A stretch of 64,000 bases of DNA from Adlercreutzia rubneri (GTDB taxonomy: Bacteria > Actinomycetota > Coriobacteriia > Coriobacteriales > Eggerthellaceae), in contig NZ_WPOO01000002.1 of assembly GCF_009755265.1 (NCBI RefSeq), positions 62,001 to 126,000 of the forward strand, given 5' to 3'. Below, one piece after another: positions 8,111 through 16,765 of this stretch. How positions within the stretch are numbered: the stretch's first letter is position 1; each line of letters opens with the position of its first letter. The translations under genes and the position numbers were made by a program. The notes beneath the pieces are model-generated. The model had not been told where the DNA came from. It saw only the letters and a list, made by a program, of their open reading frames with translations, and made no database searches.

Positions 8111-10072
8111 ATGAAGCTAACGCGCAAACAATGGATGATGCTGGTAGTGCTCGTGCTGGGCGCCTTTGTGACGGTGCTGAACCAGACGCTGGTGACGCCG
8201 GCACTGCCGTCCATCATGACCGAGATGAATGTCGATCAGTCCACGGCCCAATGGCTGACCACCGGGTTCACGCTGGTGAACGCCATCATGATCCCCATCA
8301 CGGCGTTTCTGCAGGATCGGTTCTCCACGCGGAAGCTGTTCGTGTTCTCGATGAGCTTGTTTGCCGTGGGCACGCTGTTGGCGGCCGTGGGCCTCAACTT
8401 CCCGGTGCTTCTGGGAGGCCGTCTCGTGCAGGCCGCCGGCGCCGGCATCCTCATGCCGGTGACCATGACCGTGCTCATGCTGGTGTTCCCGGTTGATCGC
8501 CGCGGCTCGGCCATGGGCATCTTCGGCTTGGTTATCGCCTTCGCGCCGGCCATCGGCCCCACGGTGGCGGGCTTCGTCATCGACCAGGCCGACTGGCACA
8601 TTCTGTTCTACCTCATCTTCGCCCTGTCCATCGTTATTATCGTTCCGTCGCTGTTCCTTGTGGACAACAAGGCGCCGGCGAACAAGGGCGACTCGGTGCT
8701 CGATCCGCTGTCGCTGGCCCTTTCCACCTTGGGCTTCGGGCTTATGCTCTACGGTTTCTCGGCCCTGGGCTCGGCCGGCTTCACGTTGGTGCCGCTGCTC
8801 ACCACCGCGCTCGGCATCGTCGGCGTTGTGTGGTTCTTCATCCGCCAGACGCGTCTGCCGCGTCCGATGCTGCGCGTCGACGTGCTGAAGAACCGCCGCT
8901 TCCTCGTGGGCACCATCATCGGCATGCTCGTGCAGGGTGCGCTTCTGGCCGCCGGCATCCTCATGCCCATTTACGTGCAGTCGCTCCATGGGCTGTCGGC
9001 CACGGTGTCGGGCCTCGTGCTCATGCCCGGCGCTATCCTTATGGGCATCATGAATCCGCTCGCCGGCAAGTGGTTCGACCGCCACGGCCCACGCCGCATG
9101 GCCATCGTGGGCATGAGTTTGCTGACGCTCACCACCTTCGCCTTCGCCATTCTGAACCTCACGTCCAGCATCATTTACATCACCATCGTGTACACGGTGC
9201 GCATGTTCTCGATGTCGCTGGTGAACATGCCCATCACCACCTGGGGCATGAACGCCCTGGACAACAAGGTCATGAACCACGGCACCTCCGTGAACAACAC
9301 GCTGCGCCAGGTGGCAGGCTCGCTCGGCACCGCCATCATCATCGCCGTGAGCACCCAGGTGCAGAACATCGCCTCGCCGGGCCTCGGCGCCACCGAGGGC
9401 ACCATGCTGGGCATCAACGCCGCCTTCCTCGTGTGCACGGTGCTCTGCCTCGTCGGCCTGGTCATGACTATCGCCCTTGTGAAGGACAAGCCCGGCGAGG
9501 AGGCTGCGGTGGACGAGGAGGGCACCCGCAAGTCGCTGCTCACGTCCATCATGAAGACCGACGTGTACTCGCTGAGCCGGGAGGCTACGGTGGAAGAGGC
9601 CATGCGCCTGTTCGTGGAGAAGAACATCTCGGCGGCGCCCATCGTGGACGAGTCGGGCGAGCCGGTGGGCTTCATTTCCGATGGCGACATCCTGAAGCGG
9701 CTGAGCCCGCGCAGCAACTCGTTCACCGATCCCATCGTGCTGATCAACAGCACCGTGAACGACGACGAGGGCTACGACGAGAAGCTGGCGAAGGTCATGC
9801 AGATGCGCGCCAGCGAAATTGGCGCTGCCAGCCCCATCTGCGTGAGCGTGCACGCGAACCTGACCGATGTGTGCCGTGTTCTGTCCGAGAACCACCTGAA
9901 GAAGGTGCCGGTGCTGGAAGCGGGCCACATCGTGGGCATCATCAACCGCAGCGACATCACCCAGTACTCCATGGCCGCCTATTTGGCCGACCATCCGGAG
10001 CGCGCCGTCTACTGCGGTGAGGGCCCCTCCGGCCAGCACGAGTGCGTGGAAGAGGCCTGCGAGGAGTGTTAA
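8111..10072 (+). CDS. MFS multidrug-type transporter (DHA2/EmrB-QacA) fused to a C-terminal CBS pair
   Basis: 653 residues. Residues 1 to about 465 form a 14-segment MFS permease of the drug:H+ antiporter-2 type, with the early motif LNQTLVTPALPSI and the motif-A-like loop DRFSTRKLF. A cytosolic linker follows. Then come two CBS motifs, about residues 480-535 (MKTDVYSLSREATVEEAM, GFISDGDILKR) and 575-630 (SPICVSVHANLTDV, GIINRSDI). CBS pairs bind adenosyl ligands, so transport may be gated by nucleotide status. The fusion is unusual for this family. ATG 8111 has GTGAGG at a good distance; an in-frame GTG at 8102 is an alternative. A hairpin terminator follows. Confidence 0.9.
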   Translation: MKLTRKQWMMLVVLVLGAFVTVLNQTLVTPALPSIMTEMNVDQSTAQWLTTGFTLVNAIMIPITAFLQDRFSTRKLFVFSMSLFAVGTLLAAVGLNFPVLLGGRLVQAAGAGILMPVTMTVLMLVFPVDRRGSAMGIFGLVIAFAPAIGPTVAGFVIDQADWHILFYLIFALSIVIIVPSLFLVDNKAPANKGDSVLDPLSLALSTLGFGLMLYGFSALGSAGFTLVPLLTTALGIVGVVWFFIRQTRLPRPMLRVDVLKNRRFLVGTIIGMLVQGALLAAGILMPIYVQSLHGLSATVSGLVLMPGAILMGIMNPLAGKWFDRHGPRRMAIVGMSLLTLTTFAFAILNLTSSIIYITIVYTVRMFSMSLVNMPITTWGMNALDNKVMNHGTSVNNTLRQVAGSLGTAIIIAVSTQVQNIASPGLGATEGTMLGINAAFLVCTVLCLVGLVMTIALVKDKPGEEAAVDEEGTRKSLLTSIMKTDVYSLSREATVEEAMRLFVEKNISAAPIVDESGEPVGFISDGDILKRLSPRSNSFTDPIVLINSTVNDDEGYDEKLAKVMQMRASEIGAASPICVSVHANLTDVCRVLSENHLKKVPVLEAGHIVGIINRSDITQYSMAAYLADHPERAVYCGEGPSGQHECVEEACEEC

Positions 10073-10075
10073 ATT

Positions 10076-10118
10076 CAAGCAGCCCCGGCGAGCGAGGGCA
10101 ACGGGGCTGCTTGCGTTC
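10076..10118 (+). terminator. hairpin terminator
   Basis: The 12-bp perfect stem CAAGCAGCCCCG/CGGGGCTGCTTG (10076-10087, 10102-10113) starts four bases after the MFS stop codon. The following T-run is weak (GTTCG). Confidence 0.7.
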
Positions 10119-10260
10119 GGGAAGCCACGAGGCCAGCTTCCATGGGTGAAAGACCCAGGTGCTCAGAGGTGCGGTTCGGCGTCGTTCGGGCATCTAGTAT
10201 CTTCGATTTCGATAGTAGCTGTTTTCAAGTAGCTGCTCGATGGCAACGAGGAAGTGTCGA

Positions 10261-11190
10261 TCAGCCGGCATCTTCATCAGGATGCCTTGTCGATATTTCA
10301 AGGAGATCGGCTGCAAAGCGAAGGGCGACTTCGTTGGTTCTGTCGGAAAGAGAAACGATATACCGATTGCCATTGAGATCTTTAGGATCCACTTCAAACA
10401 GATCGCTTGTTTCGTAAGCACGCTCGAACAAAGGGCGATTTCGGGGCGAAAAGCTTGATTGCGTGAAAAACCAAACGCGATCGGGCCCGTCGCAAGAATA
10501 CATTTCGTCGATGTTGTCCGACGCCACGGCTCGAAAGGACATGCTGACATCGCTGCTTTCGATGCAATCCAGGATATGGTGGCTATAATCCAAGTACCCT
10601 GGGTGCGCTGAGTAGTAGAACGTCCGCCCCTCCAGAGCCTCGAGAGGAAGGGGTCCTTCTCTATGCTCGAGTGTGCCCTTGGGCACGGCAGCTAAAAGGG
10701 GCTCTGGAATAAGAAGCTGGGTCTTGAAACGGCGAGCGTTAGCAGCGGGTGGGGCATACATAACAGAGAGGTCCGCCTCTCCGCTTTCCAAGCATGCAGA
10801 AATAGTTTTGTCTTGCGGAGAGATTATTTTGACGCGAGTACGGCGATGGGCTCTCTCGAACTTTTCTTTTGCCGCCCGCACGTAATGGGATATGGCACGG
10901 TCTTCGAAGCAATAGGCGATACGAACATAGTGGGGCCCTTGTGCAGCAAGCGCTTGGAGCAAGCCGTCATATTCGCCGACAAGTATTCCGAATCGCTCAA
11001 AAACAACCTGTCCCTCATCGGTCAATTGATAGGCACGCAAGTTTTCAAAGAGGGGGTGCCCAAGCTCCTTCCCTATGGCTTTAATGTGGCGACTGAGCGT
11101 TGATGGCGCGATATGGAACTGCTGCGCCACCTTTCGATAGCTCTTCAGGTTCACAAGCGCAATGAATTCGCGCATAAGCTGAATGTCCAT
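10261..11190 (-). CDS. LysR-family transcriptional regulator
   Basis: 309 residues. The N-terminal winged helix-turn-helix covers about residues 3-62 (FIALVNLKSYRKVAQQ, IAPSTLSRHIKAIGKELG), and a LysR substrate-binding domain fills the rest. I prefer ATG 11190, because the GGGAGG run is about 7 bases away, over an ATG two codons upstream that would sit on the Shine-Dalgarno. The gene is divergent from the reductase at 11411, with 220 bases between the starts. That is the classic arrangement for a LysR activator of the neighbouring gene, so the effector may be the reductase substrate or a related compound. Confidence 0.9.
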   Translation of the reverse strand: MDIQLMREFIALVNLKSYRKVAQQFHIAPSTLSRHIKAIGKELGHPLFENLRAYQLTDEGQVVFERFGILVGEYDGLLQALAAQGPHYVRIAYCFEDRAISHYVRAAKEKFERAHRRTRVKIISPQDKTISACLESGEADLSVMYAPPAANARRFKTQLLIPEPLLAAVPKGTLEHREGPLPLEALEGRTFYYSAHPGYLDYSHHILDCIESSDVSMSFRAVASDNIDEMYSCDGPDRVWFFTQSSFSPRNRPLFERAYETSDLFEVDPKDLNGNRYIVSLSDRTNEVALRFAADLLEISTRHPDEDAG

Positions 11191-11410
11191 AGGCATCCCT
11201 CCCGCCGTTCCCCCAAAGTATATCAAGTTACGTAGAGGAGCTTCGCAATGTTCGATGTTGTCTGCGCATCACTTGGTGCAGAAAACGGAACAGCACGTGA
11301 AGGTGTTTCAAGAAGGGGTGAAAGCAATACACTGAAAATAAGCCAAAGAGAATCGATAATACGGCTATCTCGGGCAATTCCGCACGAGAGGTCATAGGAG
11401 GGAAAGGATC
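11191..11410. promoter_or_regulatory. divergent promoter region between lysR gene and reductase
   Basis: This 220-base intergenic stretch separates two divergent genes and is noticeably AT-richer than its flanks. It must contain both promoters and the LysR sites. I could not assign individual T-N11-A sites with confidence. Confidence 0.5.
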
Positions 11411-12994
11411 ATGAGCACATTGAACAAAGAAGGCACATTCGATCGGCGAGGGTTTGTCAAAGGAAGTATGGCCGCGGCAGCCATTATGGGACTGGGCACA
11501 TTGGCGGCCTGCTCTCCTACGGCGAAAGACGAGTCCGGAGTCGGTCGCGATCCCTTGTCCGAGACGGGCTGGGATGATTCTGCCGATGTGGTAGTCGTCG
11601 GACTCGGCGGCGGCCTGGGCGCTGTTTTATCGGCTGCTGAGGCCGGAGTGACAGTTATTGGCATCGAAAAGCTTTCGATGCTTGGCGGCAACTGGGCCAT
11701 TAATTCGGGCATCGTGTTCGCACCTGCTACTGACGCGATGAAGGCTGCGGGGGACAAGGACGAGCGTACAGGGCAGGAGGACACTATAGAGTCGGCGGTA
11801 GCCGATTGGATCCGCTGCTCCAGGGGAAATGGAGATCCGGTTCTGGTAGAGGCCATTTTGAAAGAGGAGCAAGCCTTCATAAACAGTCTCGTGGCCGCCG
11901 GCGTTGATGTGCGCACAGAGCTGTGCGGTATGGCCGATGCCCCTATCGCTCGTGGACACTACATTCTGGACGCTGACGGAAATCGCTGTTCGGGCGGAGC
12001 CTTTGTAAATGAGGTTACGAAGCGCATTGACCAAACGGATGCAAAAATCATGACAGACACGGAAGCGACGGCCCTGATTTTCGATGACAACTACAGTGTT
12101 TGTGGCGTGGAAGTGAAGACTGCCGAGGGCCGCAAAAGAATTGGCGCTAAAGCCGTTGTAGTAGCTACGGGAGGCTACACTGCTAGTCAACATATGCGTG
12201 CGATGTATAACCCCGAGACTGTAGGCTGGGGTGTTATTGGGCATGAAACGGCTACAGGCGATGGATACCGTATGCTTCTCGATCAAGGAGCGGCATTCTG
12301 CCCTTTCAAGAAAATTGTGCCGTCGGTGACGATGGAACCGAACTCGGGCGACACGTTCCAGAGCAATGACTACCAGACTTTCTGGAAAAACCAGGCTCAT
12401 TCCCTGATCATGCTCGATGACCAGGGGAGGAGGAATCGGCCGGAGACGATGCCCTATACGCAGATAGGGGGAGATTTACTGACATCTCCGAATTATCAGC
12501 TCTTCGATCAGGCGGAAGTGGATGATCCTAATTTCACTCTCATGAAAACGGGAACGAAGGAGTCTCTCGCAAAAGCCATTGAAGACGGTTGGATACTGAA
12601 GGCCGACACAGTGGAGGAGCTTGCTGAGGCTCTATACCTGGACCCAGACACCGTAGCTGGTGAGGTGGCTGACTATAACGCAGGAGTGGCGGCTGGTAAA
12701 GATAAATTTGGCAGGCCTGTTGACAGTATGCGCGAGCTAAAGCCTCCGTTCTATATGGCCACGGGTATTAACGGGATGTCTGGCACCGACTGTAATTGCG
12801 TGAAAGTGGACGAGCAAGGGCGAGTGCTTGACGGAATGGGAAATCCTCTCAAGGGAGTTTACGGCGGTGGTAACGACATGTTTTACATGAACTGGGCTGG
12901 ACCGAGCTATATTGCTTCTGGTGGCGGCGCGGGTGCCTGCTACGCGTTTTCTGCTATTGTGGGTCGCAATGCCGCAGCATACGCACAAGCATAG
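11411..12994 (+). CDS. Tat-exported FAD-dependent reductase (fumarate reductase flavoprotein family)
   Basis: 527 residues. The Tat signal DRRGFVKGSMAAAAIMGLG runs into a lipobox-like LAAC near residue 35. The FAD-binding domain has VVVGLGGGLG, then IEKLSMLGGN. A conserved KAVVVATGGYTAS lies mid-protein, and the C-terminus ends with a GGGNDMFY loop and VGRNAAAYA. The ribosome binding site GGAGGGAAAGGA precedes the ATG. There is no FMN-binding domain. The divergent LysR gene is the probable regulator, and a terminator follows the stop. Some codon usage (AGA, ATA, TTT) is less GC-biased than in neighbours, which may mean more recent acquisition. The acceptor is unknown. Confidence 0.85.
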   Translation: MSTLNKEGTFDRRGFVKGSMAAAAIMGLGTLAACSPTAKDESGVGRDPLSETGWDDSADVVVVGLGGGLGAVLSAAEAGVTVIGIEKLSMLGGNWAINSGIVFAPATDAMKAAGDKDERTGQEDTIESAVADWIRCSRGNGDPVLVEAILKEEQAFINSLVAAGVDVRTELCGMADAPIARGHYILDADGNRCSGGAFVNEVTKRIDQTDAKIMTDTEATALIFDDNYSVCGVEVKTAEGRKRIGAKAVVVATGGYTASQHMRAMYNPETVGWGVIGHETATGDGYRMLLDQGAAFCPFKKIVPSVTMEPNSGDTFQSNDYQTFWKNQAHSLIMLDDQGRRNRPETMPYTQIGGDLLTSPNYQLFDQAEVDDPNFTLMKTGTKESLAKAIEDGWILKADTVEELAEALYLDPDTVAGEVADYNAGVAAGKDKFGRPVDSMRELKPPFYMATGINGMSGTDCNCVKVDEQGRVLDGMGNPLKGVYGGGNDMFYMNWAGPSYIASGGGAGACYAFSAIVGRNAAAYAQA

Positions 12995-13025
12995 CCTTGC
13001 ACCATCAATAGTCCCCTCCCTTTGG

Positions 13026-13056
13026 CGCCCTGCGGCTTCCTCCGCAGGGCGTTTTG
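13026..13056 (+). terminator. Rho-independent terminator
   Basis: Perfect 10-bp stem CGCCCTGCGG/CCGCAGGGCG (13026-13035, 13042-13051), six-base loop, then a TTTT run. It separates the reductase gene from the serine acetyltransferase gene. Confidence 0.9.
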
Positions 13057-13132
13057 CTTACAATTTGTTGACTCAGGCCTTCAATTATTCATTACACTGT
13101 GTAGAGCACAGAATCGATTTCGAGGAGGCCCC

Positions 13133-14074
13133 ATGTTCGGAGACAACCTAGAGCGCATCGTCGCGGCCATCGAGAAGAACTACGAGGCGGACGAGATCTT
13201 CTTCACCAAGCCCGGCCGCCGCTTCCCCAGCCGCACGGCTATCAAGGGACTCATCACCGAGTTGCGCCGCGTGCTGTTCCCCGGCTATTTCGGGCCGGAG
13301 ATGCTGTCGCCTTCCACGAGCCCCAGCTACTTCATCGGTCAGACGCTTATCGACATTGAATCGGTGCTGCGCCAGCAGCTCATTTTGGCGCTCACCTACA
13401 CCTCCGATGATCGTGACGACCTCGTCGGTAGCGGCAATCACTTGTGCGGCGGTTGCACGAGTGACTCCATTTGCGAGCAGACGGCTGATATCTGCACGAA
13501 GTTCTTCGACGCCCTGCCCGAAATTCAGCGCACGTTGCTCACCGATGTGCAGGCGCTCTATGACGGCGACCCGGCGGCCGGCTCGAAGGAGGAGGTCATC
13601 TTCACCTACCCGGGTCTGTACGCCATCTACGTGTATCGCATTGCGCACGTGCTCTACGACTTGGGCGTGCCCATCATCCCGCGCGTGATGACCGAAATCG
13701 CCCACTCTTCCACGGGTATCGATATCGGTGCTGGCGCTCATATCGGCGAGTACTTCTTCATCGACCACGGTACTGGCGTTGTCATCGGTGAGACTACCAC
13801 TATCGGTGACCACGTGAAGCTGTACCAGGGCGTTACGCTGGGCGCTCTTTCCACCCGCGGCGGCCAGCGCCTGGCCGGCGTGAAGCGCCACCCCACCATC
13901 GAGGACAACGTCACCATCTACTCCAACGCCAGTGTGCTGGGCGGCGAGACGGTCATCGGCGAGGGCTCGGTTATCGCGGGCTCCACGTTCGTGACCTTCT
14001 CGGTGCCGCCCCATTCCCGCGTCTCCGTGAAGGAGCAGGAAATTCGCGTTCGCCAGCCCGGCGAGCGGGATTAA
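13133..14074 (+). CDS. cysE: serine O-acetyltransferase
   Basis: 313 residues. An N-terminal helical domain is followed, from about residue 200, by left-handed beta-helix hexapeptide repeats: TGIDIGAGAHIGEYFFIDHG, then GVVIGETTTIGDHVKLYQGV. These carry the catalytic DH and H residues of CysE/EpsC. The enzyme acetylates L-serine from acetyl-CoA to make O-acetylserine for cysteine synthesis. ATG 13133 is preceded by GAGGAGG. The length matches the longer EpsC-type enzymes of anaerobes. No cysK is adjacent, so the sulfhydrylase is elsewhere. Confidence 0.93.
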   Translation: MFGDNLERIVAAIEKNYEADEIFFTKPGRRFPSRTAIKGLITELRRVLFPGYFGPEMLSPSTSPSYFIGQTLIDIESVLRQQLILALTYTSDDRDDLVGSGNHLCGGCTSDSICEQTADICTKFFDALPEIQRTLLTDVQALYDGDPAAGSKEEVIFTYPGLYAIYVYRIAHVLYDLGVPIIPRVMTEIAHSSTGIDIGAGAHIGEYFFIDHGTGVVIGETTTIGDHVKLYQGVTLGALSTRGGQRLAGVKRHPTIEDNVTIYSNASVLGGETVIGEGSVIAGSTFVTFSVPPHSRVSVKEQEIRVRQPGERD

Positions 14075-14175
14075 GCGACAGCAAGCAGCGTCGGAGGATA
14101 CCAAACTGGCGATCTTGGCAGAGCGCTTGTGGAAACGGCGGGCGTCGCCCAGAAGCCTCTTCGCTAGTCTCGCCT

Positions 14176-14331
14176 TTACTGCTCGCCGCCGTTGGGTTCT
14201 ACGAGGTATTCGAAGCCTTCCTGGGTGTATTCGCCGGCGATGCGCACGCGGGGAAGGACCTCTACAGGGTCGCCCACCTCAACGCGGCGGTTCTCGATGG
14301 TGAAAGCGCACAGTACCTCAGCTTCTTCCAT
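14176..14331 (-). CDS. small hypothetical protein, 51 residues
   Basis: A minus-strand frame opens with ATG at 14331 and runs 51 codons to TAA. The product begins MEEAEVLCAFTIENRRVEVG, is acidic, and ends EYLVEPNGGEQ. A GAGG lies about 10 bases upstream of the ATG. Codon use is GC-rich and looks like real coding sequence. It fills the gap between cysE and the toxin-antitoxin pair. I do not recognise the family, and function is unknown. Confidence 0.5.
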   Translation of the reverse strand: MEEAEVLCAFTIENRRVEVGDPVEVLPRVRIAGEYTQEGFEYLVEPNGGEQ

Positions 14332-14424
14332 GTTAGCACAGCCTCGCCGAGCCCCATGTTTTCACGTCTCAGGTCCAGCGAAGCAAATAAAAACCGGGAG
14401 CTGCGGAGGGAAGGTTTGTCGGGG

Positions 14425-14458
14425 ACTCTCGACCTACTATGGATAGAAGGTCATGAGT
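14425..14458. promoter_or_regulatory. inverted repeat operator candidate for the RelB/PIN pair
   Basis: ACTCTCGACCT (14425-14435) and AGGTCATGAGT (14448-14458) are inverted copies (9 of 11 matching). A -10-like TATACT follows at 14464-14469. This position fits autoregulation by the antitoxin. Confidence 0.5.
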
Positions 14459-14494
14459 TATGATATACTGCTAGCAATTCTGAAAGGGGTTGCT

Positions 14495-14866
14495 ATGCCG
14501 AACATGCAGATGAACTTCCGTATCGATGCCGAATTGAAGCGGCGCGGGGACGAGCGCTTTGCCCGGTTCGGGTGCACGCCGTCGGAGGCCATGCGGCGGC
14601 TTTACGAGGTGGCGGCGCGCTATGACGACGAGTCCGAAGCGGCCTTGCAGGCGGTCATCGGCCCCGAGACGGAGGAAGCCGACGCCATGAGCGAGGGCGA
14701 GAAACGCGCCCGAGCGATCGATGATTTCCTGGCATCGCTTCAGGCGCAACGCGAGGCCCTAGGTATTCCACCAGCTGCCTCGCCTCAGGAGTTCTCGGAT
14801 GAATATTGGGACAATCTTTTCTACGAGGCGAAGACCGAAAGACTGGCTGAAAGGGGGCTCTGGTGA
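14495..14866 (+). CDS. RelB/DinJ-family antitoxin
   Basis: 123 residues. The N-terminal MQMNFRIDAELKRRGDERF and GCTPSEAMRRLYE form the ribbon-helix-helix and dimerisation segment of RelB/DinJ antitoxins. The C-terminal half is acidic and probably unstructured until it binds the toxin. ATG 14495 has AAAGGGG upstream. The stop overlaps the start of the PIN-domain gene, so the two are translationally coupled. A DinJ-like antitoxin with a PIN toxin, instead of a RelE/YafQ toxin, is a less common pairing. Confidence 0.8.
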   Translation: MPNMQMNFRIDAELKRRGDERFARFGCTPSEAMRRLYEVAARYDDESEAALQAVIGPETEEADAMSEGEKRARAIDDFLASLQAQREALGIPPAASPQEFSDEYWDNLFYEAKTERLAERGLW

Positions 14867-15363
14867 CGGTTGCGGAGAATGCTATTGTTGTAGACAAAAA
14901 CATTTGGCTCGATTTCTATCTTCACGAGCGGCCCCTTCATGAAGAAGCTGCTCGCTTTATTCGCGTTGCGGAGAAACACAACGCCAATTTGGGAACACCA
15001 GCGGATGCTGTCAATGAAGTTTTTTACACCATTGGGAAGTTTTTGAAGCAGCAAGTATGTGAGAACGGTGGCACTGTCGACGAGTGCACGGCCCGTGCTA
15101 TAAACAACTTCGCGTGGGGGTGCGTCGACCACATGACCGATCTTGCGATATCGGTTCCCATGGACGATCGTACGGCGTGGCTAGCTCGCCACTATCGCGA
15201 TATCACCTCGGATTACGAAGACGCCTCGGTGCTTGCTTGCTGCGAGCTGAGCAAGGCAAACTATCTGGTGACCCATGACAAGCGCCTGGCTGCCCAGGCC
15301 AACATAGCCACCAAAACCGCCACGGAAATGGCCGACCTCATAACCCGCGCCCACGGGGATTAG
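14863..15363 (+). CDS. PIN-domain toxin (VapC-like ribonuclease)
   Basis: 166 residues, starting with GTG 14863 inside the antitoxin's last codons. Acidic active-site residues of the PIN fold are visible: VVDKNIWLDF near the N-terminus, SDYEDASVLAC near residue 125, and YLVTHDKRL near 140. PIN toxins cleave RNA, often tRNA or rRNA. It forms an operon with the preceding antitoxin. Base composition is lower in GC than the flanking genes, consistent with mobile toxin-antitoxin cargo. Confidence 0.8.
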   Translation: MTVAENAIVVDKNIWLDFYLHERPLHEEAARFIRVAEKHNANLGTPADAVNEVFYTIGKFLKQQVCENGGTVDECTARAINNFAWGCVDHMTDLAISVPMDDRTAWLARHYRDITSDYEDASVLACCELSKANYLVTHDKRLAAQANIATKTATEMADLITRAHGD

Positions 15364-15574
15364 CCTCCCTGACCAATGCGATGGCCCGGGTGCGATCCTG
15401 TGACAAGCTGCCCTGTTTGCGAAGATTGCGAGACATTTTCCGTGGTCTGACAGTTGCCTGTTTGTCAGCGATGCCCTAGCATCGACACAGAGCATGATTA
15501 GAGAACGCGCCCAACGGCGATGGTGCGGCGATGGCGATAAGGTGTCGCCCGGTCGAAAAGCAGAAAGGACTCCC

Positions 15575-16747
15575 ATGGAAAACTTCGAATTCGTTTCCCC
15601 CACGCATTTCGTCTTCGGACGCGGAGCTGAAGAGCAGGTGGGCGAGAAGCTGGCGGCGGCCGGGGCCAAGCGGGTGCTCGTGCACTTCGGCGGCGGGAGC
15701 GCCGTGGCCTCCGGGCTCATCGACCGCGTGGGTGCCTCGCTGGACGCCGCGGGCATCGAGCATTTGGAGCTGGGCGGCGTGCGCCCGAACCCCGAGATCA
15801 CCCTGGTGCGCGAGGGCGTGCGCCTCTGCAAGGAGGCTAACGTCGATTGGGTTCTCGCCGTGGGTGGCGGCTCGGTCATCGACTCAGCGAAGGCCATCGC
15901 CAACGGCGCCTGCGTGGAAGGCGACGTGTGGGAACTCTTCGAAACCAAGGCTACCGACCACGACGTGCTGCCCATCGCCGTGGTGCTCACCATCCCCGCC
16001 GCCGGCAGCGAGGCCTCGAAGAACACGGTCATCTCCAACGACGAGCTGGGCCGCAAGACCGGGTACGCCAACAACGCCCAGCGTCCGAAGTTCGCCTTCA
16101 TGAACCCCGAGCTCACTTTCACCCTGCCGCCCTTCCAGACAGCCGCTGGCCTTACCGACATGTTCTGCCACCTGCTGGAGCGCTTCTTCGACGACCTGGG
16201 CGCGGTGCCTGTGACCGACAATCTGAACCTGTCGCTCATGAACACCATCCGCGCCGAGGCGCCGCGCGTGCTGGCCGACCCCGACAACTACGATGCCCGC
16301 GCCAACATCATGTGGGCCGGCATGCTCTGCCATCAGGGGCTCGCCGGAGTGGGCCGCCACGAGGACTGGGCCACCCACGGTTTGGAGCACGAGCTGTCGG
16401 CGCTGAATCCGGCCATCACCCATGGCGCCGGTCTCGCCGTCATGTTCCCTGCCTGGATGGAGTACGTGCACACCGAGAACCCGGCGCGCTTCGCCTTCTA
16501 CGGCCAGGCGGTGTTCGGCCTCACGCCCACCGGCGACGTGGAAGCCGACGCGCTTTCGGCCATCGACGAGACGCGCTCCTTCTTCGCGAGCCTGGGGATG
16601 CCCACCACTCTTGCCGAGCTGGACGTGGAAGAGACCGACATCCCGAAGATGCTGCCGACGCTGGCCCAGAACAAGGGCATCCCCTTCGGCACCTTCAAGA
16701 AGCTGACCCTGGAAGACGCCGAGGCCATCTACAAGCTGGCGCTGTAG
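15575..16747 (+). CDS. iron-containing alcohol dehydrogenase (butanol dehydrogenase/YqhD-like)
   Basis: 390 residues. The NAD(P)-binding loop is VGGGSVIDSAKAIA. The metal-binding region includes LTDMFCHLLER and HEDWATHGLEHEL, with the final H in AITHGAGLAV, matching the D-H-H-H ligand set of group III iron alcohol dehydrogenases. The enzyme probably reduces aldehydes with NADPH during fermentation. ATG 15575 is preceded by AGAAAGGA. It is monocistronic, and the AAA ATPase remnant lies convergent just downstream. Confidence 0.9.
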   Translation: MENFEFVSPTHFVFGRGAEEQVGEKLAAAGAKRVLVHFGGGSAVASGLIDRVGASLDAAGIEHLELGGVRPNPEITLVREGVRLCKEANVDWVLAVGGGSVIDSAKAIANGACVEGDVWELFETKATDHDVLPIAVVLTIPAAGSEASKNTVISNDELGRKTGYANNAQRPKFAFMNPELTFTLPPFQTAAGLTDMFCHLLERFFDDLGAVPVTDNLNLSLMNTIRAEAPRVLADPDNYDARANIMWAGMLCHQGLAGVGRHEDWATHGLEHELSALNPAITHGAGLAVMFPAWMEYVHTENPARFAFYGQAVFGLTPTGDVEADALSAIDETRSFFASLGMPTTLAELDVEETDIPKMLPTLAQNKGIPFGTFKKLTLEDAEAIYKLAL

Positions 16748-16765
16748 GGGGCGGGGTTCGGAAGC

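Noticed and set aside
8117..10078. Long open frame opposite the MFS-CBS gene
   Set aside because: It is His/Arg/Gly-rich with no recognisable domain and mirrors the GC-rich third positions of the real gene.
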